Below, piece after piece: positions 53,973-64,000 of a stretch of DNA of 64,000 nucleotides (position 1 is the first letter of the stretch; every line of letters starts with the position of its first letter). The notes under the pieces were generated by a model. It was not told the origin of the DNA, searched no databases, and worked only from the letters and a program-made list of their open reading frames with translations. The DNA comes from Streptomyces lydicus. GTDB lineage: Bacteria; Actinomycetota; Actinomycetes; Streptomycetales; Streptomycetaceae. Location: NCBI RefSeq assembly GCF_000717345.1, contig NZ_JNZA01000013.1:62001-126000 (forward strand). Reading direction: 5' to 3'. Made by a program: the position numbers and the translations under genes.

Positions 53973-55661
53973 ATGACCGAGTATGGCCGGGGCTACGGCT
54001 CCGAACCGTGGCATCCCGAGGACCCGCTCTACGGAGACCAGGGTCCCTACGGGGGTCAGGCGCAGCAGCCCCAGTGGGGCGGGCAGCAGCCCGCCCCGCA
54101 GCAGCCCGCCCCTCAGCAGTACAGAGATCCCCAGCAGCATCCGCAGCAGCAGTACAACGGCGGCTGGGACGGTTCCCAGACCGGGCAGCTCCCGTACGAC
54201 CCGTACGACCCCTACGGGCAGTCCCAGCCGCAGGCCGATCCGTATGCCGGCGCGGGCCAGGACCCCTACGGGCATCAGGGCGGCTATCAGCAGCAGCCGC
54301 ACCACCAGCAGGAGCCGCATCACCAGCAGCACATGCAGCAGCAGGTGGCGCCGCACCCGCAGCAGATGGCGCCTCAGCAGCAGTACCCGCCGCACCAGTA
54401 CGAGCAGCCCGTCGAGCCTCCGTACGAGGACCCCGCCGACGACTGGCGGGCCGAGCCGGAGCCGCCGCGGGAACCGGAGCCCGGGCACGCGTTCTTCGCC
54501 GACGACGAGGACGACCACCCCGGCCCCGACGACGAGCCGCGCGAGCGGCGCGGCAAGCGCAACGGCAAGAAGAACAAGCGGCGCAGCGGCACGACTTGCC
54601 TGGTCGCGACCCTGGTGTTCGCCGGCGCGGTCGGTGCCGTCGGCTACTTCGGCTATGACTTCTTCATGGCCCACTTCGGCTCGGCCCCCGACTACGAGGG
54701 CGAGGGCTCGGGCGCGGTCCAGGTCGACATTCCGGACGGCTCACCTATCTCGAACATGGGCGAGATCCTCGCCAAGAACGGCGTGATCAAGAGTGCCGGC
54801 GCCTTCAACGAGGCGGCGGGCGAGAACAAGAAGTCCGGGCTGCTGCAGCCGGGCACGTACTCGCTGCGCAAGCACATGTCGGCCGCCGCGGCCATGGAAT
54901 TGATGCTGGACCCCAAGAGCCGCAACGGCCTGACGATCCGCGAGGGTTTGCGGGCCAAGGACATCTACGCGCTCATCGACAAAAAGCTCAAGCTCAAGGC
55001 GGGCACGACCAAGAACGTCGCCGAACACGACGTCAAGAACCTCGGACTGCCCTCCTGGGCCGACGACAACGGCAAGATAAAAGACCCGCTGGAGGGATTT
55101 CTCTACCCCTCCACGTACAGCGTGGGCGAGAACGCGAAGCCGGCCGCCGTCCTCAAGCAGATGGTCGCGCGCGCCAGTCAGGTCTACGAGAAGTACGACC
55201 TGGAAGGCAATGCCCGCAAGCTCAACCTCCGGTCGCCGCTCCAGCTGCTCACCGTCGCCAGCCTCACGCAGGCCGAGGGCAAGTACAAACACGACTTCGT
55301 CAAGGTCGCGCGCGTCGTCTACAACCGCCTCAAGCCGGACAACACCGAGACCTACGGGCTGCTCGACTTCGACTCGACGGTGAACTACGCCAAGTCCCGC
55401 AGCACCCTGGACACCGGGTCCGTCGACAATTTGCGGCATTTCAACGACGCCTACAACACCTACAAGTTCAAGGGCCTGCCGCCGGGACCGATCGGAAACC
55501 CGGGCGAGGTGGCGATCAATTCGGCCATTCACCCGGCCACGGGCAACTGGTACTACTTCGTCTCGATCAGCCCGGAAAAGACGCTCTTCGCCGCGACCAA
55601 TGAAGAGCATGAGCGGAACCGCCGCATCTACCTGAAGGAACACGGAAAAGCCGAGCAATGA
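53973..55661 (+). CDS. mltG: endolytic murein transglycosylase MltG (YceG)
   Basis: A 562-residue protein. The first ~200 residues are a Gln/Pro/His-rich cytoplasmic region, then one membrane helix (TCLVATLVFAGAVGAVGYFGYDF), a LysM-like region and the YceG domain. GLTIREGLRAKDIYALIDKK, LEGFLYPSTYSV and LTVASLTQAEGKYKHDFVKVARVVYNRL (catalytic Glu in the QAEG segment) are clear. MltG cuts nascent peptidoglycan strands. The long Q/P-rich N-terminus exceeds the E. coli form and is typical of Streptomyces. Its stop overlaps the aroE start. Confidence 0.93.
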   Translation: MTEYGRGYGSEPWHPEDPLYGDQGPYGGQAQQPQWGGQQPAPQQPAPQQYRDPQQHPQQQYNGGWDGSQTGQLPYDPYDPYGQSQPQADPYAGAGQDPYGHQGGYQQQPHHQQEPHHQQHMQQQVAPHPQQMAPQQQYPPHQYEQPVEPPYEDPADDWRAEPEPPREPEPGHAFFADDEDDHPGPDDEPRERRGKRNGKKNKRRSGTTCLVATLVFAGAVGAVGYFGYDFFMAHFGSAPDYEGEGSGAVQVDIPDGSPISNMGEILAKNGVIKSAGAFNEAAGENKKSGLLQPGTYSLRKHMSAAAAMELMLDPKSRNGLTIREGLRAKDIYALIDKKLKLKAGTTKNVAEHDVKNLGLPSWADDNGKIKDPLEGFLYPSTYSVGENAKPAAVLKQMVARASQVYEKYDLEGNARKLNLRSPLQLLTVASLTQAEGKYKHDFVKVARVVYNRLKPDNTETYGLLDFDSTVNYAKSRSTLDTGSVDNLRHFNDAYNTYKFKGLPPGPIGNPGEVAINSAIHPATGNWYYFVSISPEKTLFAATNEEHERNRRIYLKEHGKAEQ

Positions 55662-56485
55662 GTCCCACACGTCGTGCCGCGGTTCTCGGATCCCCCATCG
55701 CGCACTCGCTCTCCCCGGTGCTGCACCGCGCCGCCTACGCGGAACTGGGCCTGGCCGACTGGACCTACGACCGCTTCGAGGTCGATGAGGCCGCGCTGCC
55801 CGGGTTCATGGAGAAGCTCGGTCCCGCCTGGGCGGGGCTCTCGCTGACCATGCCGCTCAAGCGCGCGGTGATCCCGCTGCTCGACGAGATCACGCCCACC
55901 GCGTCGTCGGTGGAGGCGGTGAACACCGTCGTGCTCACCGCCGACGGGCGGCGCCTCGGCGACAACACCGACATTCCCGGCATGATCGCCGCGCTGCGCG
56001 AGCGCGGCGTGCGGCAGGTCGAGCGCGCCTGCGTGCTGGGCGCCGGGGCCACCGCCTCCTCGGCGCTCGCCGCGCTCTCCCGCATCTGCACCGGCGAGGT
56101 CACCGCGTACGTCCGGAGCGAGGCGCGGGCCGCCGAGATGCGCGGCTGGGGCGAGCGGCTCGGCGTCGCGGTCCGCACCGCTCCCTGGGAGGACGCCGCA
56201 GAAGCCTTCGCCGCCCCCCTGACCGTCGCCACCACCCCGGCGGGTACCACCGACGCGCTCGCCGCCGCGGTCCCCGACCGGCCCGGCACGCTCTTCGACG
56301 TCCTCTACGAGCCTTGGCCGACAGCGCTCGCCGGTGCCTGGGCCGACCGCGGCGGCGCGGTGGTCGGCGGCCTCGACCTGCTCGTCCACCAGGCCGTGCT
56401 CCAGGTGGAGCAGATGACCGGCCGCCAGCCGGCCCCGCTGGCCGCGATGCGCCGAGCCGGCGAGGCGGCGCTCGCCGCCCGCTGA
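55658..56485 (+). CDS. aroE: shikimate dehydrogenase
   Basis: A 275-residue NADP-dependent enzyme that reduces 3-dehydroshikimate to shikimate. The substrate lysine is in LSLTMPLKRAV, and the shikimate-binding motifs are IAHSLSPVLHRAAY, VNTVV and LGDNTD. The nucleotide loop is VLGAGATASSALAAL. The ATG overlaps the mltG stop by four bases. A terminator hairpin follows, so the aroCKBQ genes are separate. Length is usual. Confidence 0.94.
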   Translation: MSPTRRAAVLGSPIAHSLSPVLHRAAYAELGLADWTYDRFEVDEAALPGFMEKLGPAWAGLSLTMPLKRAVIPLLDEITPTASSVEAVNTVVLTADGRRLGDNTDIPGMIAALRERGVRQVERACVLGAGATASSALAALSRICTGEVTAYVRSEARAAEMRGWGERLGVAVRTAPWEDAAEAFAAPLTVATTPAGTTDALAAAVPDRPGTLFDVLYEPWPTALAGAWADRGGAVVGGLDLLVHQAVLQVEQMTGRQPAPLAAMRRAGEAALAAR

Positions 56486-56517
56486 CCGCCGGCCGGCCAC
56501 CGGCCCAGGCGTCGTGT

Positions 56518-56539
56518 CCCCGGGCCCCGCGGCCCGGGG
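56518..56539 (+). terminator. hairpin after aroE
   Basis: A 9 bp stem (CCCCGGGCC/complement) around CCGC, 32 bases after the stop. Confidence 0.6.
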
Positions 56540-56646
56540 CCACCGACCCACGGGTCCGCTTCCTGGACTGCGCTCCGGCCCTCCCGTGCGACGTGGGAGG
56601 ATCAGGGGGAGACCGTACGCGGATGAGCAGTACATGAGGAGCACCG

Positions 56647-59928
<3,282 letters not shown>

Positions 59929-59932
59929 CGGA

Positions 59933-60019
59933 CCCGCGGGGGCACTTCGGCCCCGCCTCCGGCCGTTCGGCCGGCGGCCGCCGCGGGTAGTGACCCTCCC
60001 GGGCCGCGTCCGGGAGGGT
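59933..60019 (+). terminator. compound hairpins after aroQ
   Basis: An outer CCCGCGG/CCGCGGG pair (59933-59939, 59981-59987) encloses small GC hairpins, and a second perfect 10 bp stem (ACCCTCCCGG/complement) lies at 59993-60019. Confidence 0.55.
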
Positions 60020-60160
60020 ACCGTTCGCACCGGTACCACCCACGACGACGGCCATGGGGCACAACGGCCCCCCGGGGCCGGTGGGTTGCCGCACGACGCA
60101 CCGGGCAGCCAGGCCCGGCGCCGCGCACCACGTCGACCGCACGAGACGGAGAGCCACCGG

Positions 60161-61021
60161 ATGCAGTACGCAGTGGGGGCTCCGCTGCCGCCCCACGGGC
60201 AGGCATCGGGAGCCGGGGCTGCCATGCACTGGACGCCCAACCCGGGGCCCACCCCGCCGGCACCGTCCGGCCCGCCGCCGGCCCCCGCCGCCCCGCCGGC
60301 GCAGCAGCCCGCCCCCCAGCAGGGCTGGCACGGGCCCGCGCCCCAGCAGGCCCCGGCCGGCGGCCACAGCACCACGGACATCACCGGCCACATCCAGCTG
60401 CCCCCGGGCGCGCCGGTGGCCCTGCCCAGCCCGCCGGCCGACACCGCCGCACCGGACGCCTCGCAGGCGGCCGTCGCGGTGCTGCTGATCGGCCCGGCCG
60501 GCGCCGGCAAGACCAGCGTCGCCCGCCACTGGGCCGACACCCGGCGGGTGCCGACCGCGCACATCAGCCTCGACGACGTCCGCGAATGGGTCCGGGCCGG
60601 CTTCGCCGACCCGCAGTCCGGCTGGAACGACCACTCCGAGGCGCAGTACCGGCTCGCCCGCCGCACCTGCGGCTTCGCGGCCCGAAATTTCCTGGCCAAC
60701 GGCATCTCCTGCATCCTCGACGACGCCGTCTTCCCGGACCGCCCGGTCGTCGGGCTCGGCGGCTGGAAGCGCCATGTGGGCCCCGGCCTGCTGCCGATCG
60801 TGCTGCTGCCGGGCCTGGAGATCGTCCTGGAGCGCAACGCCCGGCGCACCGGCAACCGCCGGCTCTCCGACGAAGAGGTCGCCAGGATCCACGGCCGGAT
60901 GGCCGGCTGGTACGGCTCCGGCCTGCCGATCATCGACAACTCCCAGCACGACGTCGCGACGACCGTCCGGGTCCTCGACGACGTCGTCGCCCGCTCCCTG
61001 GCCAGCCCGCCCAACTGGTAA
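60161..61021 (+). CDS. P-loop ATP-binding protein, kinase-like
   Basis: A 286-residue protein. A Pro/Gln/Ala-rich N-terminus of about 100 residues leads to a P-loop (LLIGPAGAGKTSVARHW), a LDDVREWVRAGF segment, GISCILDDAVFPD (Walker B-like) and VLERNARRTGNRRLSDEEVARIHGRMAGWYG. The arrangement resembles small-molecule kinases or chloramphenicol-phosphotransferase-like P-loop enzymes (AAA_33). Substrate unknown. ATG 60161 follows GGAGAG. The Pro-rich N-terminus is odd for a kinase and may be a linker. Confidence 0.72.
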   Translation: MQYAVGAPLPPHGQASGAGAAMHWTPNPGPTPPAPSGPPPAPAAPPAQQPAPQQGWHGPAPQQAPAGGHSTTDITGHIQLPPGAPVALPSPPADTAAPDASQAAVAVLLIGPAGAGKTSVARHWADTRRVPTAHISLDDVREWVRAGFADPQSGWNDHSEAQYRLARRTCGFAARNFLANGISCILDDAVFPDRPVVGLGGWKRHVGPGLLPIVLLPGLEIVLERNARRTGNRRLSDEEVARIHGRMAGWYGSGLPIIDNSQHDVATTVRVLDDVVARSLASPPNW

Positions 61022-61087
61022 GACGCCCGGCCGCCCGGTGGTCCCCCGGGCGGCGGCGCTCAACCAGCCACCCCGGGGGAGCCGCCG

Positions 61088-61102
61088 TACGCTCGTGATA
61101 TG
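61088..61102 (+). promoter_or_regulatory. candidate -10 box and leaderless start of the M24 gene
   Basis: TACGCT at 61088-61093 ends 6 bases before ATG 61100, the spacing expected for a leaderless mRNA. Confidence 0.5.
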
Positions 61103-62206
61103 TCCGAGTTGTACGCGGCCCGACGCACGCGGCTGCGCGACCGCTGCGCCGCAACCGGAAGTGCCGCAGCCCTGATCTCGCGCCCCGCGAACGTCCGCTA
61201 CCTCACCGGCTGCGCACCACCGGGAGCCGCCCTGCTGCTGGGTCCGACCGACGACGTGCTGCTGTGCGGCGGCCCGCTGAGCGGTGATCCGAGCGAGGGG
61301 CGGCCGGTCGACGACGTGCGGGTCACGGTGCTGCCGGCCCGCGGCGGCGACCCGGTCGTGGCGGGCGCGGATCTGGCCGCGACGGCCGGCGCCGACACCC
61401 TGGCCGTCGAGGAGCACCACCTCACCGTCACCCGGCACCGGGCGCTCACCCAGGTCGCGCCCCGGCTGCGGCTGACCGACATGGCGTGCGCGGTCGAGGC
61501 GCAGCGGCTGGTCAAGGACGACGACGAGATCGCCTGTCTGCGGATCGCCGCGGAGATCGCCGACCAGGCGCTGGGCGAGCTGCTGGAATCGATTCTCGTC
61601 GGCCGTACCGAGCGGCATCTCGCGCTCGAACTGGAGCGCCGGCTGGTGGACCACGGCGCGGACGGCCCGGCCTTCCCCACCTCCGTCGCGACCGGCCCGA
61701 ACGCCGGCCGCCCCGGTCATCTGCCCACCGACCGGCGGGTGGAGGAGGGCGATTTCCTGAGCGTGGGCCTGGGCGCCAACTATCGCGGCTACCGCTGTGA
61801 GATCGGCCGGACCTTCGTCATCGGCACCACGCCCGCGGACTGGCAGATCGAGCTGTACGATCTCGTTTTCGCAGCCCAGAGGGCCGGGCGGGAGGCGCTG
61901 GCGCCGGGCGTGGAGTGCCGCGAGGTGGACCGGGTGACGCGCCACGTGCTCGATGCGGCGGGCTACGGCGACCGGCTCGGCCCGTGGACCGGGCACGGCG
62001 TGGGACTCGAAATCGACGAGGACCCTCAGTTGTCCCCGTCCGCCATGGGTAAACTGGACGCTTGCGTGCCGGTCACCGTCGAGCCGGGGGTTCACATCCC
62101 GGGTCGCGGGGGTGTCCGGATCGACGACACACTCGTCGTCCGTCCCGAGGCGGACGGCGGGCCCGAGCTACTCACGATCACAACCAAGGAGCTGCTCGCA
62201 CTCTGA
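61100..62206 (+). CDS. M24 family (Xaa-Pro peptidase-like) protein, metal site diverged
   Basis: A 368-residue creatinase/prolidase-fold protein; the N-terminal domain is LISRPANVRYLTGC and the C-terminal pita-bread part has AFPTSVATGPNAGRPGHLPTDRRVEEGDF. Three of the five canonical metal ligands differ: the first Asp (DxGA) is Gly in VGLGANY, the second (SDxTR) is Glu in CEIGRT, and the last Glu (GVRIEDT) is Asp in GVRIDDT. The His in GHGVGLEIDEDP and the Glu in TVEPGVHIPG are kept. Activity is therefore uncertain. A TACGCT -10 box precedes the ATG. It lies just before efp. Confidence 0.82.
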   Translation: MSELYAARRTRLRDRCAATGSAAALISRPANVRYLTGCAPPGAALLLGPTDDVLLCGGPLSGDPSEGRPVDDVRVTVLPARGGDPVVAGADLAATAGADTLAVEEHHLTVTRHRALTQVAPRLRLTDMACAVEAQRLVKDDDEIACLRIAAEIADQALGELLESILVGRTERHLALELERRLVDHGADGPAFPTSVATGPNAGRPGHLPTDRRVEEGDFLSVGLGANYRGYRCEIGRTFVIGTTPADWQIELYDLVFAAQRAGREALAPGVECREVDRVTRHVLDAAGYGDRLGPWTGHGVGLEIDEDPQLSPSAMGKLDACVPVTVEPGVHIPGRGGVRIDDTLVVRPEADGGPELLTITTKELLAL

Positions 62207-62272
62207 GCCGGAGCGGCTCGGTGGGCGTTGCTCCCCGGTTCCACCACCTGCAGTCCAGGAGATTCCGCAACC

Positions 62273-62839
62273 GTGGCATCCACGAACGACCTCAAGAACG
62301 GCATGGTGCTCAAGCTCGAAGGCGGCCAGCTCTGGTCCGTCGTCGAGTTCCAGCACGTCAAGCCCGGCAAGGGCCCGGCCTTTGTCCGCACCAAGCTCAA
62401 GAACGTGCTGTCCGGCAAGGTGGTGGACAAGACCTTCAACGCCGGCGTGAAGGTCGAGACGGCCACCGTCGACAAGCGCGGGATGCAGTTCTCGTACATG
62501 GACGGCGAGTACTTCGTCTTCATGGACATGGACACCTACGACCAGATCCACGTCGACCGCAAGTCTGTCGGTGACGCCGCGAACTTCCTCCTCGAGGGCT
62601 TCGAGGCCGTCGTCGCGCAGCACGAGGGCTCGGTGCTCTACGTCGAGCTGCCGGCCGCGGTCGAGCTGGTCATCAAGGAGACCGAGCCGGGCGTCCAGGG
62701 TGACCGCTCCACCGGCGGCACCAAGCCCGCCACGCTGGAGACCGGCTACGAGATCCAGGTGCCGCTCTTCATCACGACCGGTGAGAAGATCAAGGTCGAC
62801 ACCCGCTCGGGCGACTACCTCGGCCGGGTGAACAGCTAA
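62273..62839 (+). CDS. efp: elongation factor P
   Basis: A 188-residue EF-P that relieves ribosome stalls at polyproline runs. The N-terminal KOW-like domain has the loop [17 protein letters not shown]; the lysine at the tip is K33. The palindromic PGKGP loop is the actinobacterial type reported to work without the usual lysine modification. The OB domains follow, ending in [18 protein letters not shown]. The GTG start has AGGAGA upstream. nusB follows after 2 bases. Confidence 0.95.
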   Translation: MASTNDLKNGMVLKLEGGQLWSVVEFQHVKPGKGPAFVRTKLKNVLSGKVVDKTFNAGVKVETATVDKRGMQFSYMDGEYFVFMDMDTYDQIHVDRKSVGDAANFLLEGFEAVVAQHEGSVLYVELPAAVELVIKETEPGVQGDRSTGGTKPATLETGYEIQVPLFITTGEKIKVDTRSGDYLGRVNS

Positions 62840-62841
62840 CC

Positions 62842-63276
62842 GTGGCTGCCCGCACCAAGGCCCGTAAGCGCGCCTTCCAGATCCTCTTCGAGGCCGATCA
62901 GCGCGGTGCCGACGTGCAGTCCGTGCTCGCGGACTGGATGCGTCACGCCCGGACCGACCCCCGGCAGCCGCCGGTGAACGAATACACCCTGCAGCTGGTC
63001 GAGGGGTACGCGGACCACATCGCCCGTATCGACGAGCTCATCTCCACCTACGCGGTCGACTGGGACCTGGACCGGATGCCGGCGGCCGACCGCTCCATCC
63101 TGCGTCTGGGCGCCTTCGAGCTGCTGTGGATGGACGAGACGCCGGACGCGGTGGCGATCGACGAAGCCGTTCAGCTCGCCCGGGAGTTCTCCACGGACGA
63201 CTCGCCGGCCTTCGTCAACGGCCTCCTCGGCCGGCTCAAGGAGCTGAAGCCGGGACTGCGGCGCGAGGCGCAGTAG
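62842..63276 (+). CDS. nusB: transcription antitermination factor NusB
   Basis: A 144-residue helical RNA-binding protein. The conserved parts are RTKARKRAFQILFEADQRG, ADRSILRLGAFELLWMDETPDAVAIDEAVQLAREFSTDDSPAFVNGLLGRL. It acts with NusE in rRNA antitermination. The GTG start lies 2 bases after the efp stop. A strong terminator follows. Confidence 0.96.
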   Translation: MAARTKARKRAFQILFEADQRGADVQSVLADWMRHARTDPRQPPVNEYTLQLVEGYADHIARIDELISTYAVDWDLDRMPAADRSILRLGAFELLWMDETPDAVAIDEAVQLAREFSTDDSPAFVNGLLGRLKELKPGLRREAQ

Positions 63277-63297
63277 GCGATCGGCAGAGCGAACCGA

Positions 63298-63332
63298 AAG
63301 GGCCCGGAGCAAGGGGATTGCTCCGGGCCCTT
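63298..63332 (+). terminator. terminator after nusB
   Basis: A perfect 15 bp stem (AAGGGCCCGGAGCAA and complement) with a GGGGA loop, 21 bases after the stop. Confidence 0.85.
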
Positions 63333-63579
63333 CGTATGCCCTCAGAACGCCGCCGGGGGGCGCGGAGGGGTGACCATGCCCCACGCGTGCCCGCGGGCGC
63401 GTGACGGCGCACACAGCGGCGTGCACGGCGCCCTACGCGCCGGTGCACGGCACGGGGGCCGGCACTCGCGCCGGAAGGGGCGGGGAAGACGGGTATCCGG
63501 GGGAAAAGGCGGGCAGACACAAACCGCCGCCCCGGAGTCCCGGGGCGGCGGTACGTTTCTGCAGGTGGGGCTGAAGGGG
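63333..63579. other. gap between nusB and bldD
   Basis: The 303 bp between the converging genes holds the two terminators and no convincing gene. Confidence 0.6.
63524..63551 (-). terminator. terminator after bldD
   Basis: A perfect 12 bp stem (CCGCCGCCCCGG and complement) with an AGTC loop, 28 bases beyond the bldD stop; on the minus strand a T-rich TTTGTG follows. Confidence 0.8.
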
Positions 63580-64000
63580 TCAGATCTCCTCGTGCGACAC
63601 CGCGCGGCGGGCGTCGGCGTCGAGCACGCCCCAGCTGATGAGCTGCTCGGTCAGCACCGAGGGCGACTGGTCGTAGATCACCGCGAGGGTGCGCAGGTCG
63701 TCCTGGCGGATCGAGAGGACCTTGCCGTTGTAGTCGCCGCGCTGGCTCTGGATCGTGGCGGCGTAGCGCTGCAGCGGGCCGGCCTTCTCCTGCGGGACGT
63801 GGGCCAGGCGCTCCAGGTCGAGCACCAGCTTCGGCGGGGGCTCGGCCGCACCGCCGGGCGTCGTGCCCGGCAGCAGTTCCTGCACCGGAACGCCGTAGAA
63901 GTCCGCCAGCTCGGCGAGGCGCTGCACGGTCACGGCACGGTCGCCGCGCTCGTACGATCCCACCACCACGGCCTTCCAGCGGCCCTGGGACTTCTCCTCG
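63580..64000 (-). CDS. bldD: developmental regulator BldD (5' end cut by window edge)
   Basis: The last 139 or so codons of BldD, a global repressor of sporulation genes that binds DNA as a dimer bridged by cyclic di-GMP. Visible are the end of the HTH domain (VVVGSYERGDRAVTVQRLAELADFYGVPVQELLPG), a Pro-rich linker and the C-terminal domain with the signature RGD-x8-RQDD (QSQRGDYNGKVLSIRQDDLR), which holds c-di-GMP. The start and promoter lie outside the window. Its neighbour nusB is convergent. Confidence 0.97.
   Translation of the reverse strand, partial: EEKSQGRWKAVVVGSYERGDRAVTVQRLAELADFYGVPVQELLPGTTPGGAAEPPPKLVLDLERLAHVPQEKAGPLQRYAATIQSQRGDYNGKVLSIRQDDLRTLAVIYDQSPSVLTEQLISWGVLDADARRAVSHEEI

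Overview
The window is a stretch of Streptomyces (or very close relative) core chromosome. GC content is very high, GTG starts are common, neighbouring genes often overlap by ATGA or GTGA, and the proteins are recognisable Streptomyces orthologues, including the developmental regulators SsgB and BldD. The gene order, from a Ser/Thr kinase through tRNA-Val genes, ssgB, thrS, pdxST, ruvCAB, secDF, relA, hisS, alaS and the aro genes to efp-nusB-bldD, is a conserved Streptomyces block. I see no prophage, plasmid, CRISPR array or insertion sequence.

Layout. 1-3.3 kb: truncated Ser/Thr kinase, a near-empty 629 bp stretch, a small membrane protein, an APH-fold kinase and a His-rich zinc-ribbon protein. 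3.3-3.8 kb: a minus-strand tRNA array read as Gly-Cys-Val-Val-Val. 3.9-9.4 kb: pabB-pabC (folate), a double GNAT, a DsbA-like protein, two small membrane proteins, an ABATE/CGNR regulator and ssgB. 9.6-13.7 kb: a PGPGW protein, two identical tRNA-Val(CAC) genes around an SRPBCC gene, a DEDDh exonuclease, and an overlapping DUF4365/unknown pair. 13.8-21 kb: thrS, K+ channel, HIT protein, two lipoprotein genes and a large unknown membrane protein. 21-26.3 kb: an EF-G2-like GTPase, then the PIM lipid operon pgsA-acyltransferase-pimA. 26.4-39 kb: pdxST, yebC, ruvCAB, yajC-secD-secF-apt, relA. 39-46.8 kb: DUF349 protein, cyclophilin, metallo-beta-lactamase-fold hydrolase, hisS, VKOR protein, rarA, and a HugZ-like DUF2470 protein. 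46.9-55.7 kb: rpsD, a STAND ATPase, DUF948/DUF6167 proteins, alaS, ruvX (yqgF), mltG. 55.7-64 kb: aroE, aroC-aroK-aroB-aroQ, an ATP-binding protein, an M24 family protein, efp-nusB, and the 3' part of bldD.

How the genes work together. Most of the window is housekeeping: translation (thrS, hisS, alaS, rpsD, efp, tRNAs), protein export (yajC-secDF), recombination (ruvCAB, rarA), the shikimate pathway feeding folate (aro genes, pabBC), PLP synthesis (pdxST), PIM lipids, and the stringent response (relA).

The most interesting signals are regulatory. A motif of the form TTGTCAGTG-N8-TAnnnT, the known RecA-independent (PafBC-type) DNA-damage promoter, lies in front of both ruvCAB and rarA, and a near-match lies in the empty region near 0.9 kb. 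A 16/19 iron box (DmdR/IdeR operator) sits between the HugZ-like gene and rpsD. Two short palindromic elements of the Streptomyces high-copy type appear to have been inserted in frame in coding sequence. An 83 bp nested inverted repeat follows pimA. The best candidate for an undescribed system is the translationally coupled DUF4365 (PD-(D/E)XK-like)/unknown pair at 11.9-13.7 kb. All family and motif calls are from reading the sequence; no searches were run.
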